This document shows, in pieces, positions 1 through 7,978 of a DNA stretch of 64,000 nt. Source of the stretch: Solwaraspora sp. WMMD791 (lineage in GTDB: Bacteria; Actinomycetota; Actinomycetes; Mycobacteriales; Micromonosporaceae). The notes beneath the pieces were generated by a model. It was given only the letters and a program-made list of their open reading frames with translations. It made no database searches and was not told the DNA's origin. Both the position numbers and the translations under genes were made by a program. Positions within the stretch are counted from its first letter, which is position 1, and every line of letters starts with the position of its first letter. Location of the stretch: contig NZ_CP120737.1 of NCBI RefSeq assembly GCF_029581195.1, forward strand, positions 1,488,001-1,552,000, given 5' to 3'.

Positions 1-96
1 CCCGCCGGAACCGGCGGGCCGGGTAAACAGCTGACGAGGTGGCACACCGCAACCACGGCGCCGGTGGCGGCGCATCGGCTGGTCGCTGACGCTCAT
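1..96 (-). CDS. Partial ORF, N-terminus only, runs off left edge
   Basis: An ATG at 96-94 overlaps the TGA of the upstream methyltransferase (95-93) as ATGA, the coupling used by many gene pairs in this window. The frame stays open to the edge for 32 codons and begins MSVSDQPMRRHRRRGCG. The visible part is Arg-rich with no recognisable domain. In related genomes this locus continues toward pheS, but no function can be read here. The sequence 1-18 also forms a perfect 7-bp hairpin with a GAAC loop, so the alternative is a short spurious ORF ending in a terminator. Confidence 0.45.
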   Translation of the reverse strand, partial: MSVSDQPMRRHRRRGCGVPPRQLFTRPAGSGG

Positions 97-989
97 CGCG
101 TGGGCCTTCCTGGGCGCTGTGCTCTGGCCGAAGTGTACAGGCAGACGGCAGCGGCAGCAGCCAGGTTCAGGCTCTCGGCGCGCCCGTACAGCGGAACCCG
201 GACCCGGGCGTCGGCCCGGTCGACCAGCTCGGCCGGCAGGCCGTGCGCCTCGGTGCCGAACAGCCAGGCGGTCGGTGCGGCCAGCGCCCCGGAGTCGGCG
301 AGGTCGTCGAGGTCGGTGTCGCCGTGGCCGGTGGTGGCCAGCACCCGCAGGCCGGCGGCGCGTAGCGTGTCGACGACGTGTGCCGGGTCGTCGTGGCGGA
401 CCACGTCGAGGTGGAACAGGCTCCCGGCGCTGGCCCGGACGCATTTGCCGTTGTAGGGGTCGACGGCGGCACCGGCGAAGATCACCGCACCGGCGCCAGC
501 GGCGTCCGCGGTGCGCAGGACCGTACCGGCGTTGCCGGGGTCGCGGATCTCGGCGAGGACGGCGACCAGCCCGGGGTGGCGGCGCAGCGCGGTGTCGACG
601 GTGACGTCGACATGGTCACAGACGGCGACGACGCCTTGCGGATTGACGGTCTCGGTCAGTGCCGCGAGGGCGGCGTCGTCGACCGTCGAGACGGTGGCAC
701 CGACGGCCGCCGCCGCGTCGACGAGGTCGGCGTGCCGGTGCAGGCCGGCGACGGTGCTGAACAGTTCCCGGACCACGCCGGGCGCGGCGAGGGCTTCGCG
801 GACCGCCTGCGGGCCTTCGGCGAGGAAGCGCCGCGTGGCGTCGCGGTCGCGGCGGCGGTGCAGCCGCCGCGCGGCCACGATCCGGGGGGTACGGGTGGTG
901 AACGGTGCTGCTGTCCGCCCGCTCGGGGGCTGGCCAGGCGCCGCGGTCGGAACACGGTCGAGGCGTCCGGCTGGCCGTGGTGCGGTCAT
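93..989 (-). CDS. TrmH/SpoU-family RNA 2'-O-methyltransferase
   Basis: A 298-residue SAM-dependent ribose methyltransferase of the SPOUT superfamily, probably acting on 23S rRNA or tRNA in the cytoplasm. An N-terminal substrate-binding region of about 120 residues precedes the three SpoU motifs: EIRDPGNAGTVLRTADAAG (motif 1), LFGTEAHGL (motif 2) and a final VPLYGRAESLNLAAAAAVCLY (knot and SAM site). It is the last complete gene of the infC-rpmI-rplT operon, the usual actinobacterial position for tsnR-like genes. I chose ATG 989, which has a GAGG 8 nt upstream, over the in-frame ATG at 1013, which lacks a Shine-Dalgarno. An inverted repeat brackets this start. The exact target nucleotide cannot be assigned. 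Confidence 0.9.
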   Translation of the reverse strand: MTAPRPAGRLDRVPTAAPGQPPSGRTAAPFTTRTPRIVAARRLHRRRDRDATRRFLAEGPQAVREALAAPGVVRELFSTVAGLHRHADLVDAAAAVGATVSTVDDAALAALTETVNPQGVVAVCDHVDVTVDTALRRHPGLVAVLAEIRDPGNAGTVLRTADAAGAGAVIFAGAAVDPYNGKCVRASAGSLFHLDVVRHDDPAHVVDTLRAAGLRVLATTGHGDTDLDDLADSGALAAPTAWLFGTEAHGLPAELVDRADARVRVPLYGRAESLNLAAAAAVCLYTSARAQRPGRPTR

Positions 990-1000
990 GCCGGACGCCT
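961..1000 (-). promoter_or_regulatory. Hairpin enclosing the methyltransferase start codon
   Basis: AGGCGTCCGG at 961-970 and CCGGACGCCT at 991-1000 are perfect 10-bp complements separated by 20 nt. In the minus-strand transcript the stem includes the GAGG-like ribosome site and the loop holds the ATG at 989. This could modulate translation of the methyltransferase relative to rplT. There is no U-run, so a terminator is less likely. Confidence 0.5.
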
Positions 1001-1051
1001 CGTTTCGTGCCATGTGCGGTTGCGCTTGCGGCTGGTGCTGCTTCGTGCGGG

Positions 1052-1444
1052 TCAGGCGGCCTGGGCCGCCGCGCCGCCGGTGCCTTCCGCGGCGACCGCG
1101 GTACGGGCCACCTCGACCAGCGCCGCGAAGGCGGGGGCGTCGTTGACCGCGAGATCGGCGAGGATCTTGCGGTCGACCTCGACACCCGCCAGGCGCAGGC
1201 CCTGGATGAGCCGGTTGTAGGTCATCCCGTTGGCGCGGGCCGCCGCGTTGATCCGGGTGATCCACAGCTGCCGGAAGTCGCCCTTACGGTCGCGACGGTC
1301 CCGGTAGGCGTACTGCATGGAGTGCAGCACCTGCTCCTTGGCCTTGCGGTACAGCCGGGAGCGCTGGCCCCGGTAGCCGCTGGCGTCCTCCAGCAGGGTA
1401 CGGCGCTTCTTCTGAGCGTTGACGGACCGCTTGACGCGTGCCAT
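1052..1444 (-). CDS. rplT: 50S ribosomal protein L20
   Basis: A 130-residue L20 that binds 23S rRNA domain I early in large-subunit assembly. It opens with the hallmark [15 protein letters not shown] and contains [16 protein letters not shown] and [18 protein letters not shown]. The Ala/Gly-rich tail is typical of actinobacterial L20. The start is preceded by GGAG at a proper distance. It follows rpmI by about 30 nt. Confidence 0.98.
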   Translation of the reverse strand: MARVKRSVNAQKKRRTLLEDASGYRGQRSRLYRKAKEQVLHSMQYAYRDRRDRKGDFRQLWITRINAAARANGMTYNRLIQGLRLAGVEVDRKILADLAVNDAPAFAALVEVARTAVAAEGTGGAAAQAA

Positions 1445-1475
1445 TTCACCTACTCCTTCAGGTCAGTGGCGCGCG

Positions 1476-1670
1476 TCAGCGGCCGAGCAGCTTCTTGATG
1501 CGCTTGACGTCGGCCGGGGACACCTCGACGGTGCCGGTGAGCCGACGGGTCCGGGTGGAGGGCTTGCCCTCCAGCAGGTGGCGCTTGCCGGCCTGCTCGG
1601 ACAGGATCTTGCCCCGCCCGGTCACCTTGACCCGCTTACCCATGCCGGTGTGCGGCTTCATCTTTGGCAT
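1476..1670 (-). CDS. rpmI: 50S ribosomal protein L35
   Basis: A 64-residue basic L35 beginning [18 protein letters not shown], the family signature, and ending [13 protein letters not shown] use the internal ATG at 1670, because upstream codons in the same open frame belong to the infC tail and its spacer. It lies between infC (stop at 1690) and rplT in the canonical order. Confidence 0.97.
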   Translation of the reverse strand: MPKMKPHTGMGKRVKVTGRGKILSEQAGKRHLLEGKPSTRTRRLTGTVEVSPADVKRIKKLLGR

Positions 1671-1689
1671 TTGTTGCGTCTCTCCCCTG

Positions 1690-2322
1690 TCACTCGCCGG
1701 TGTTGCCGGCGGGTTCGACCTCGGCGGTCGGTGGCGCCTCGGCGACACCGTCGCGCGGTTCGCGGCCGGGTCCGACCCGGGCCGCGGTGGCGGCGGCCGC
1801 CGCTGCCTTGGTGGCCCGGTGCGGGGCCAGCACCATGATCATGTTCCGGCCGTCCTGCTTGGGGGCGGCCTCGACGTACCCCAGATCCGAGATCTCCGAT
1901 TCGAGCCGGCGCAGCAGCCGGTAGCCCAGCTCCGGTCGGCTCTGCTCCCGACCACGGAACATGATCGTGACCTTGACCTTGTCGCCGGCCTTGAGGAACC
2001 GCACCACGTGACCCTTCTTGGTCTCGTAGTCGTGCGGGTCGATCTTGGGCCGGAGCTTCATTTCCTTGATGACGGTCTGCTGCTGGTTACGCCGCGCTTC
2101 GCGCGCCTTGAGTGCGCTCTCGTACTTGAACTTGCCGAAGTCCATGAGCTTGCACACCGGCGGGCGCGCCATTGGCGCAACCTCAACCAGGTCCAGGTCG
2201 ACGTCCGCGGCCAGCTGCAGGGCGCGCTCCAGCGGGACGATGCCCACCTGCTCACCTTCAGGGCCGACCAGTCGGACCTCACGTGCCCGGATCTGCTCGT
2301 TCACGCGTGGTTCGACGCTGAT
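1690..2322 (-). CDS. infC: Translation initiation factor IF-3 with ATC start codon
   Basis: A 210-residue IF-3, which binds the 30S subunit, monitors start-codon and initiator-tRNA pairing and prevents premature 50S joining. The N-domain begins [19 protein letters not shown]. The linker and C-domain include [33 protein letters not shown] and [13 protein letters not shown]. An Ala/Pro-rich tail of about 30 residues is typical of actinobacteria. No ATG or GTG fits the conserved N-terminus. A GAGGAGG lies 4 nt before an ATC (2322-2320) that reads Ile-Ser-Val-Glu-Pro. infC is known to use AUU or AUC starts for autoregulation, so ATC is my choice. A GTG at 2304 is the alternative but would trim conserved residues. 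Confidence 0.95.
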   Translation of the reverse strand: MSVEPRVNEQIRAREVRLVGPEGEQVGIVPLERALQLAADVDLDLVEVAPMARPPVCKLMDFGKFKYESALKAREARRNQQQTVIKEMKLRPKIDPHDYETKKGHVVRFLKAGDKVKVTIMFRGREQSRPELGYRLLRRLESEISDLGYVEAAPKQDGRNMIMVLAPHRATKAAAAAATAARVGPGREPRDGVAEAPPTAEVEPAGNTGE

Positions 2323-2500
2323 GGGGCCTCCTCGAGTCGGAATCTGCGTGGTGCCGTCGCCCGCCGCAGGCATCCCCCGGGTGGGGACGTCTGGGGAAAG
2401 CAGAAGGCCCTGGCACACATGCCAGGGCCTGCTCGACCGGTCAGCTGACGCCATCGACGGCGTCGACCCGACAGGCGGCGGGGAGCCGCCGCGTGTCGGG
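2323..2500 (-). promoter_or_regulatory. infC 5' leader with two hairpins
   Basis: The leader upstream of the ATC start contains two strong structures. The first, at 2467-2500, is a compound hairpin with a 7-bp CCCGACA/TGTCGGG outer stem and a GGCGGC/GCCGCC inner stem. The second, at 2405-2430, is a perfect 11-bp stem. This resembles the attenuated leaders of infC-rpmI-rplT operons, where an anti-terminator/terminator choice or L20 binding sets expression. Nothing recognisable as a gene lies between 2501 and 2706, which probably holds the promoter. Confidence 0.6.
2405..2430 (-). terminator. Attenuator-like hairpin in the infC leader
   Basis: AGGCCCTGGCA (2405-2415) and TGCCAGGGCCT (2420-2430) form an uninterrupted 11-bp stem with a 4-nt loop. 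In the transcript it is followed by the pyrimidine run TCTGCTTTCCCC. It sits 80 nt before the infC start, so it would stop transcription ahead of the operon rather than after a gene. Confidence 0.55.
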
Positions 2501-2706
2501 TGACCGGACCCGACCGCTGGAGGTTGATCCGCGATGCGGGTGGGAGCAGGCGCTCCGCTTTCGTTACCGCCGCCAGCCAGGCTCCGACAGGAGCGCAGGA
2601 CGGCGACAGCGTGGTCGACTCGGTCAACGATACCAGGCGCCACCGCCAACCGTGGGCCAGGTCCGCCCTCGACCTGGCGAGTTCACCACCTGGTGACGAT
2701 GTGGTG

Positions 2707-2848
2707 GGCTCAGCCCCGCTCGTGGCGGCGCGGCGGGGCTCAGCCGCTCGTGGCGGCGCGGCGGGGCTCAGCCGCTCGTGGCGGCGTGGCGGGGCTCAGC
2801 CGCTCGTGGCGGCGTGGCGGGGCTCAGCCGCTCGTGGCGGCGGCGTGC
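2707..2848. repeat. 28-bp tandem repeat across the PH-protein stop
   Basis: Copies start at 2707, 2737, 2765, 2793 and 2821 (first interval 30 bp, then 28 bp). The core on the plus strand is GGCTCAGCCGCTCGTGGCGG. The copy at 2821-2848 encodes the last residues (Ala-Thr-Ser-Gly-stop) of the minus-strand PH-domain protein. The other copies repeat that codon block, including TGA, downstream of the gene. The units are identical enough to suggest recent slippage or unequal crossover. Confidence 0.9.
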
Positions 2849-3321
2849 AGCGCCCGCAGGGCGCGGACGGCCTCGACGGCATGCTCCCGGTCGACCGCCT
2901 GCAACGCCAGCACCGGGACCAGCTCGTCGTCGCGCAGTTCCAGGCTGGCCCAGGCGGCGTCCCGGTCGAACCGCACCGCGACCACGAGCTCCCACGGCAG
3001 CTCGTACGAGCGCAGGACGTTGCGAACCCGGATCCCGGCGAGGTCGGCGGCGACCCGGGGCCGGGTGAACATCAGGATGATCAGTGCGCCGAGCACGCCC
3101 AGGCCGATCATCGCCGCCTGGTCGCCGCGTTGGAAGGTGCCGAGGTTCTCCCCGGTGGAGCCGGTCAGGCCGAAGCTGACGGTGGTGAACACCACCAGCA
3201 GCGCGGCCGCCAACGACCAGCACATCACCCGGATCCGGCGCGGTCGGACGACCACGCTGCCCGTACCCCGCTGGGCGGGCGTCGCCGTCGGCGAGGACTC
3301 CTTCGTCAGCTCGTCTGCCAC
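2824..3321 (-). CDS. PH domain-containing two-TM membrane protein
   Basis: A 165-residue protein with a polar N-terminus and two adjacent transmembrane helices: RVMCWSLAAALLVVFTTVSF (about 31-52) and AAMIGLGVLGALIILMFT (about 68-86). A C-terminal bacterial PH-like (CFP-6/bPH) domain starts near VAADLAGIRVRNVLRSYELPW. Family members are small actinobacterial membrane proteins of unknown role, sometimes seen as antigens. The GTG start at 3321 is inferred from protein layout, as the ribosome site is weak. The stop lies inside the 28-bp repeat array. Confidence 0.8.
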   Translation of the reverse strand: MADELTKESSPTATPAQRGTGSVVVRPRRIRVMCWSLAAALLVVFTTVSFGLTGSTGENLGTFQRGDQAAMIGLGVLGALIILMFTRPRVAADLAGIRVRNVLRSYELPWELVVAVRFDRDAAWASLELRDDELVPVLALQAVDREHAVEAVRALRALHAAATSG

Positions 3322-3378
3322 CCGCCCAAGTCTGCCACCCGTCGACACAGCACCGATCACAGCAGGGCCCCGCCACCG

Positions 3379-3436
3379 CGATCTTGCAGTTATCGAGAAT
3401 TTTTGTCGCTTTTGTCTATCGATTTCTGCAAGATCG
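3379..3436. repeat. AT-rich inverted repeat in the DMT gene tail
   Basis: CGATCTTGCAG (3379-3389) and CTGCAAGATCG (3426-3436) are perfect 11-bp arms around a 36-nt AT-rich core containing TTTTTGTCG and TTTTGTC. The right arm continues into a second hairpin, CAAGATC-GTCGT-GATCTTG (3429-3447). Base composition is unlike the neighbours. It encodes the odd Lys/Ser/Asp-rich tail of the transporter, as expected for a REP or MITE-like palindromic element that landed at a gene end. Confidence 0.65.
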
Positions 3437-4427
3437 TCGTGATCTTGGAAGTCGGACGGGTGGCGCGGGCACCCCGCCCGGAGACGACCACCGCGACGAT
3501 GATCATCGCCGCGCCGACCAGCAGGCCCCAGCTGGCACCGGGGCCGCCGGGGACCAGTACGTCGATCAGCAGCGCGCCGACGAGCTGCCCGGCGACCACC
3601 CCGAGACCGGTCCGCAGCACCCCCACCGACCGGACCCCGACCAGCAGCGCCACCACGATGCCCACCCCGAACAGCCCACCCAGGTAGAGGTACCACTCGC
3701 CCGGCCAGGGGCGGCCGGCCGCCGCCTCGTAGGCGCCGAACAGGCCGGCGGCGATCAGCACCAACGGGGTGCTGACCACGAAGTTCGCCACGATGCCCAT
3801 GGCGGTGGTGCTGGCCGCCGACACCCGGCCGTTGAGCGCGGACTGGATCGACACGGCCAGCCCGCCGACGACGGCGAGCACGATCAACCCGACCGCCAAC
3901 TGCCCCACCGGCCGGCCGAGCTGGGCCACCACGACCGCGCCGACGCCGAGCAGCGCCCCGGCCAGCCGGGGACCGGTGACCGCGAGCCGGCCGGCCGGCG
4001 CCAGCCCGACGCGGTCCACGACGAGCCCGCCGAGGCTGTTGCCGGCCACCTGAGCGATGGTCAGTACCGCCACCCCGAGCACCGGCACCGCGTAGGTGGC
4101 GGCGGTGACGAAGAACGCCCCGCCGATCCCGCCCAGGTAGGTCCACCAGGGCAGCCGAGCCGCCCGCAGGGTACGCAGCCCGGACCGCATCGACGGCAGG
4201 AGCACCAACCCGGCGGCGACCAGCAGCGAGCCGCCGATGTTGTTGGCGACCGCGCCGATGGCGGCGCTGCCCATCCGGGCACCGAGTTCGGCGTTGACCG
4301 CGCTCTGCGAGGCGGACGCGACACCGCCGAGTCCGGCGACGACCAGCGCCAGCCAGGGCGCAAGCACCCCGGGAAGGCGGCGCGCCGCCGGCCGTACGGT
4401 GGTTGGCGGATCGTCCGGTGTGCTCAC
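3390..4427 (-). CDS. DMT-family transporter (YdcZ/DUF606 type)
   Basis: A 345-residue inner-membrane protein with about ten hydrophobic helices in two homologous halves. Each half begins with an Ala/Ser/Gln/Asn stretch (ASQSAVNAELG near 35, SIQSALNGRVS near 190), typical of duplicated DUF606 drug/metabolite transporters. Substrate is unknown. The GTG at 4427 (VSTPDDPP) is chosen over GTG 4454, and both have poor ribosome sites. The last 20 residues (SKITTILQKSIDKSDKNSR) are hydrophilic and come from an AT-rich inverted-repeat element, so the original C-terminus was probably shorter. Confidence 0.8.
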   Translation of the reverse strand: MSTPDDPPTTVRPAARRLPGVLAPWLALVVAGLGGVASASQSAVNAELGARMGSAAIGAVANNIGGSLLVAAGLVLLPSMRSGLRTLRAARLPWWTYLGGIGGAFFVTAATYAVPVLGVAVLTIAQVAGNSLGGLVVDRVGLAPAGRLAVTGPRLAGALLGVGAVVVAQLGRPVGQLAVGLIVLAVVGGLAVSIQSALNGRVSAASTTAMGIVANFVVSTPLVLIAAGLFGAYEAAAGRPWPGEWYLYLGGLFGVGIVVALLVGVRSVGVLRTGLGVVAGQLVGALLIDVLVPGGPGASWGLLVGAAMIIVAVVVSGRGARATRPTSKITTILQKSIDKSDKNSR

Positions 4428-4519
4428 CCGCCCACTGTCACAGCCGGCCGCCACCGGTGTCTGTGACCGAGATCGCCGCCGGGTCGGACCGTGCCGGTGT
4501 CGGTGCCGTGCCGAAGCCG

Positions 4520-4551
4520 GGTGGCGCGGCGTACCGGTGGCGCGGCGTACC
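4520..4551. repeat. Two 16-bp tandem copies after the GH30 gene
   Basis: GGTGGCGCGGCGTACC occurs twice back to back, at 4520-4535 and 4536-4551. It lies 6 nt beyond the glycosidase stop on the minus strand, in a spacer that otherwise shows nothing. Confidence 0.8.
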
Positions 4552-4556
4552 GCCGG

Positions 4557-7500
4557 TCACTGGAAGTCGATCCGGTAGGTCCGGGTCCGGGTACCGTCCT
4601 CGCTGGTCACCACGACGGTCGCGGTCGGTTCGCCGGGCTGCGCCTGGGTGACGGTCAGGTCGGCGTACGGGTCGGCGGGGGTCGCGGTGACCTGCCCGGG
4701 CCGCTCTCCCGCCGGTACGGCGTACTGGGTCCGCTCGGGGTCGAAGTCGGCCAGCGGCACCCCGTCGACCGCGATGCCCTCGGCGTCGGCGACCGCCGAG
4801 GTACCCGGGGCGGCCACCACGACCTCGATCTCGCTGAGCGTCATGTGCCGGTCCGGGTGGGCGGTGAGGAGCAGCCGGACCGCGTCGGTGGTGGCGGTGA
4901 CCGGCACGTCGACCACCGGCGCGGTCGGCGTCGGCGTGGGTACGGTGACCGGCTCCCCGGCGTCGACCCAGTTGCCGGCGTCGTCGCGGAGCTGGGCGGT
5001 GACGCTGCGGGCGTAGCTGTCCGAGCCGTCGCGGTAGAAGTGGACCCGGACCCGGTTGAGGGTGTGCGCCCGGGGCAGGGTGACGGTGAGCGTGTCGGTG
5101 GCGTTCTTGGTGCCGGAGCGCCAGTTGGACCAGGCCTTGTCGGTGAGGTTGCCGTTGGTCAGGCCCACCGTGGAATAGCCGGGTTCGGTGAAGCTGGCCT
5201 CGATCCCGGCGACCGTCGTGGTCGCCTCGACCGGCGCGGTGACCTGGACCCGTACCGTCGCCGGCAGGGTGACGCCGGCACCGGCGTCGGCGCGGCCGGT
5301 GAGGGTGACCACGCCGACCCGGTCGAAGGCCCCGGGCGGTGCGGCGTCCCAGTCGACCGGCCGGGTCACCGTGACTCCCTGGCTAGAGGTCGCGGTGACG
5401 GTGGCCGGCAGGTCGGGGGTGCCGCCGACGAACGTCTTGGCCCGGCTCGGCGCGGTGGATTCGAGGGTGTCGACCACGACGGTGGCCCGGGCGAGGTGGG
5501 TGCGGCCCTGGGCGTCGACCACCCGACCGGTGACCGCGACGGTGCCGGTCTCGCGCCACCGTACCGGGGCGATGTCGCGCCAGGTCACCGGCAGGGTGCC
5601 CCCGGGTCCGTCCGGGTGCACCGGCACCACGGTCGCCGGCAGCGTCGGCGCGACCCCGGGGGTGGTGAACAGCTCGACCGGGGTGAGGCCGACCACCCGT
5701 TCGTCGATGATCCGCCAGCGCTGGTTGGCGCCGGAGTTCGGCAGCCAGACGGAGACGGCGGCGCCGTCGTTGGTGGCCTGACCGCCGACGTCGAGCAGCC
5801 GGCCGGTGGCGACGTTGACGACGGTGTACGTGCCGTCGCCGGTGGTGGAGAGGATCCACTGCGCGGGTGGGCCGGGCGTGCCGGTGGCGTCGACCAGGGT
5901 GGCGGTGTCGTCGACGACGGCGAGCCAGCGGTCGCCGCCGACGGTGCCGACGGTGTAGCGGGCCCGGTTGTCGTAGCCGTCGGTCAGCCGGGTGAGCTGC
6001 CACAGCTGTTCGGGGGCCTGCGGCACGTCGGTGCGGATCACCAGGTCGGAGCCGGACGGGGTCAGCGACCGTCCGCTCGGCACGCCCTGCAGCCGGTAGA
6101 CGTGGGTGTCGCGGATCAGGGTCTCGTCGAGCAGGACGCCGGAGACGCCGTCGATCAGGAAGGTGGTCACCGACTGGGCCGGCACGTCCAGGCTGGCGGC
6201 GCGGTCGCGGACGGGCACCGGGGTGCCGGTGCGCAGCGCCCCGTCGGCGCTGGTCACCACCGGGGTGACGGTGGCGTCGGCGGTGACGGTGCGAAACGCC
6301 GACAGGTCCAACCGGACGGTACGGGCGGCGGTGGTGGCGTTGACGTGCACGACGGTGGCCTGTTTGCCGGTGGCGAGGGCGGCGACGCTGTCCGGGTCGT
6401 CGACGGCCATCAGCCGGTCACCGGGGCGGATGTGGTGGGTGAAGTTTCGCAGCGTGTCGAACTTGGTGTTGGTGTAGATGGGGCAGGTCTGCAGGGTGTC
6501 GGCGGCCGTGCAGTCGAACGGCACCTGGATGCTGCCCCAGTTGGATCCGGCCGGGAACTCGCCGCCGGGGGCCATGTTGTCGTAGTCCTCGACCGGCTGC
6601 CAGAGCACCCAGGCCGCCGGTTCCAGCTCCCGCAGGTCGTCGACGACGTTGCGGGCGATGCCGAGGCCGGGCAGCATGCTGGTGAAGTCCTGCCCGCCGC
6701 TGCCGTAGGAACCCTCCACCTCGCTCATCCACAGTGGCTTGCCTTCGGCCTTGGCGATGTCGCGGACGGCGGTGCGCTGCCCGGTGCCGTACGTGTGGAC
6801 GTTGAGCTGGGCGATCCGCGCGCGGGTGGCGGCGCTGTAGACGTTCCAGTTGGTCAGGAACGTGCCCGGGTTGGTCTCGTCCATAGCGGCGATCGCGGTG
6901 TCGCTGCCGGCGGCCCGCAGCGCGGCGTCCACGGCGGCGATGACCTGCTGCTGGCTGGTCGGACCGGCGTGGGCGCCTTCCTGGCGGCCGCCGACCGGCT
7001 GGCCGTCGGGGCCGAGCCGGGTCGACCAGTACGGCGTGTTCGGCTCGTTGAGCGGGTCGATGGTGGCGACGTCGATGCCGTGTGCCTGCTCCAGGTGCTC
7101 GGTGACGCGCACCAGGTAGGTGGCGAAGTCGTCGACGGTGTCCGGGCGGATCTGGTCGGTGGTGGCGTCGAAGCCGCCGGAGACGTACCCGCTGACGGTC
7201 TGGAACCACGGCGGCGAGTTGCTGAACGTCTCCCAGTGGGTGACGTCGGCCTTGATCCGGTCGACCCACCAGCGTTGCGCCGGGTCGGCGGCCCAGTTCC
7301 AGTGGGTCGGGTCGTCCGGGTCCCACCAGTCGCGGTCGGCGCGGGTGGTGCCTTCGGGCGCCTGCCACCAGCCGGGTACGGCGCCGCCGGGGCGCAGGTA
7401 GTCGGCCACGTCGGGGGCGTTGCCGCCGCCGATGTTGTAGCGGGCGATGTTGAGGTTGAGTCCGTCGTCACCGAAGAGCAGGTCGGCGAGTTCGTCGCGG

Positions 7501-7748
7501 ATCTCGTCGGGGTAGTCGCCGGTGGCGTTGGCGAACCAGACCAGGCTGGTTCCCCAGCCCTGGAACGGCTCTCCGAGGTAGGCCGGATCCGGTCGGACGG
7601 TGACCACCGCCGCGTCGGCGTCAGCGGGGGTGTCAGCCGCAGAGGTGTCGGTGGCGGCGTGGGCGGGTCCGACCACGCTGGCACCGACACCCACGACCGC
7701 CGCGCTGACCGCCGTGACGAATCGCCGGGTGGTGCTGTGTCTGTTCAC
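4557..7748 (-). CDS. Secreted GH30-type glycoside hydrolase, multidomain
   Basis: A 1063-residue exported enzyme. The signal peptide ends near AHA-AT (31/32). A (beta/alpha)8 GH30-like domain spans about 45-430, with FQGWGTSLVWFA, acid/base Glu235 in DPLNEPNTPYW and nucleophile Glu343 in PLWMSEVEGSYG. It is closest in pattern to beta-1,6-galactanase-type GH30. Then come a ricin-type beta-trefoil (about 550-690, with a QRW motif), two bacterial Ig-like domains, an F5/8-type C (CBM32-like) domain (ASFTEPGYSTVGLTNGN) and a final cadherin-like beta sandwich. The GTG at 7748 has GGAGG 9 nt upstream. Two operator-like dyads upstream suggest sugar-responsive LacI control. Exact substrate is inferred only as a galactan or similar polysaccharide. 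Confidence 0.87.
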   Translation of the reverse strand: MNRHSTTRRFVTAVSAAVVGVGASVVGPAHAATDTSAADTPADADAAVVTVRPDPAYLGEPFQGWGTSLVWFANATGDYPDEIRDELADLLFGDDGLNLNIARYNIGGGNAPDVADYLRPGGAVPGWWQAPEGTTRADRDWWDPDDPTHWNWAADPAQRWWVDRIKADVTHWETFSNSPPWFQTVSGYVSGGFDATTDQIRPDTVDDFATYLVRVTEHLEQAHGIDVATIDPLNEPNTPYWSTRLGPDGQPVGGRQEGAHAGPTSQQQVIAAVDAALRAAGSDTAIAAMDETNPGTFLTNWNVYSAATRARIAQLNVHTYGTGQRTAVRDIAKAEGKPLWMSEVEGSYGSGGQDFTSMLPGLGIARNVVDDLRELEPAAWVLWQPVEDYDNMAPGGEFPAGSNWGSIQVPFDCTAADTLQTCPIYTNTKFDTLRNFTHHIRPGDRLMAVDDPDSVAALATGKQATVVHVNATTAARTVRLDLSAFRTVTADATVTPVVTSADGALRTGTPVPVRDRAASLDVPAQSVTTFLIDGVSGVLLDETLIRDTHVYRLQGVPSGRSLTPSGSDLVIRTDVPQAPEQLWQLTRLTDGYDNRARYTVGTVGGDRWLAVVDDTATLVDATGTPGPPAQWILSTTGDGTYTVVNVATGRLLDVGGQATNDGAAVSVWLPNSGANQRWRIIDERVVGLTPVELFTTPGVAPTLPATVVPVHPDGPGGTLPVTWRDIAPVRWRETGTVAVTGRVVDAQGRTHLARATVVVDTLESTAPSRAKTFVGGTPDLPATVTATSSQGVTVTRPVDWDAAPPGAFDRVGVVTLTGRADAGAGVTLPATVRVQVTAPVEATTTVAGIEASFTEPGYSTVGLTNGNLTDKAWSNWRSGTKNATDTLTVTLPRAHTLNRVRVHFYRDGSDSYARSVTAQLRDDAGNWVDAGEPVTVPTPTPTAPVVDVPVTATTDAVRLLLTAHPDRHMTLSEIEVVVAAPGTSAVADAEGIAVDGVPLADFDPERTQYAVPAGERPGQVTATPADPYADLTVTQAQPGEPTATVVVTSEDGTRTRTYRIDFQ

Positions 7749-7810
7749 GATGGCGGGCCTCCGTCCGCTGGTTCCGGCCACCAGGGGGAGCCCGGTCGCC
7801 ACCACAGTCC

Positions 7811-7826
7811 ATGTTTGCGTAAACAT
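7811..7826. promoter_or_regulatory. Operator-like dyad 1 upstream of GH30
   Basis: ATGTTTGCGTAAACAT has 6-bp inverted arms ATGTTT/AAACAT around a GCGT centre, the size and layout of LacI-family operators. It lies 63 bp before the glycosidase start. The first 15 bases recur exactly at 7907-7921. Confidence 0.7.
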
Positions 7827-7906
7827 CGCCGGGCCGGTGGCGGCAGAGGGGTCTCCCCCGCGACACCACGGATGGCCGCCGAACGCGCTACCGAAACACG
7901 CCGGCA

Positions 7907-7921
7907 ATGTTTGCGTAAACA
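7907..7921. promoter_or_regulatory. Operator-like dyad 2 upstream of GH30
   Basis: ATGTTTGCGTAAACA is identical to the first 15 bases of the dyad at 7811. The copies start 96 bp apart, close to nine helical turns, which would suit looping by a tetrameric regulator. No LacI gene is in the window. Confidence 0.7.
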
Positions 7922-7978
7922 GTGGTGCAGATGGTTGCACCACCACCGGACACCGTCAACCCCCGCGACCGGCCGGGA

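Noticed and set aside
1-18. Terminator hairpin at the left edge
   Set aside because: The stem is perfect but lies within an open frame that is ATGA-coupled to the methyltransferase gene, so coding sequence is at least as likely.
2707-2848. CRISPR array
   Set aside because: The 28-bp units are directly adjacent, with no spacers.
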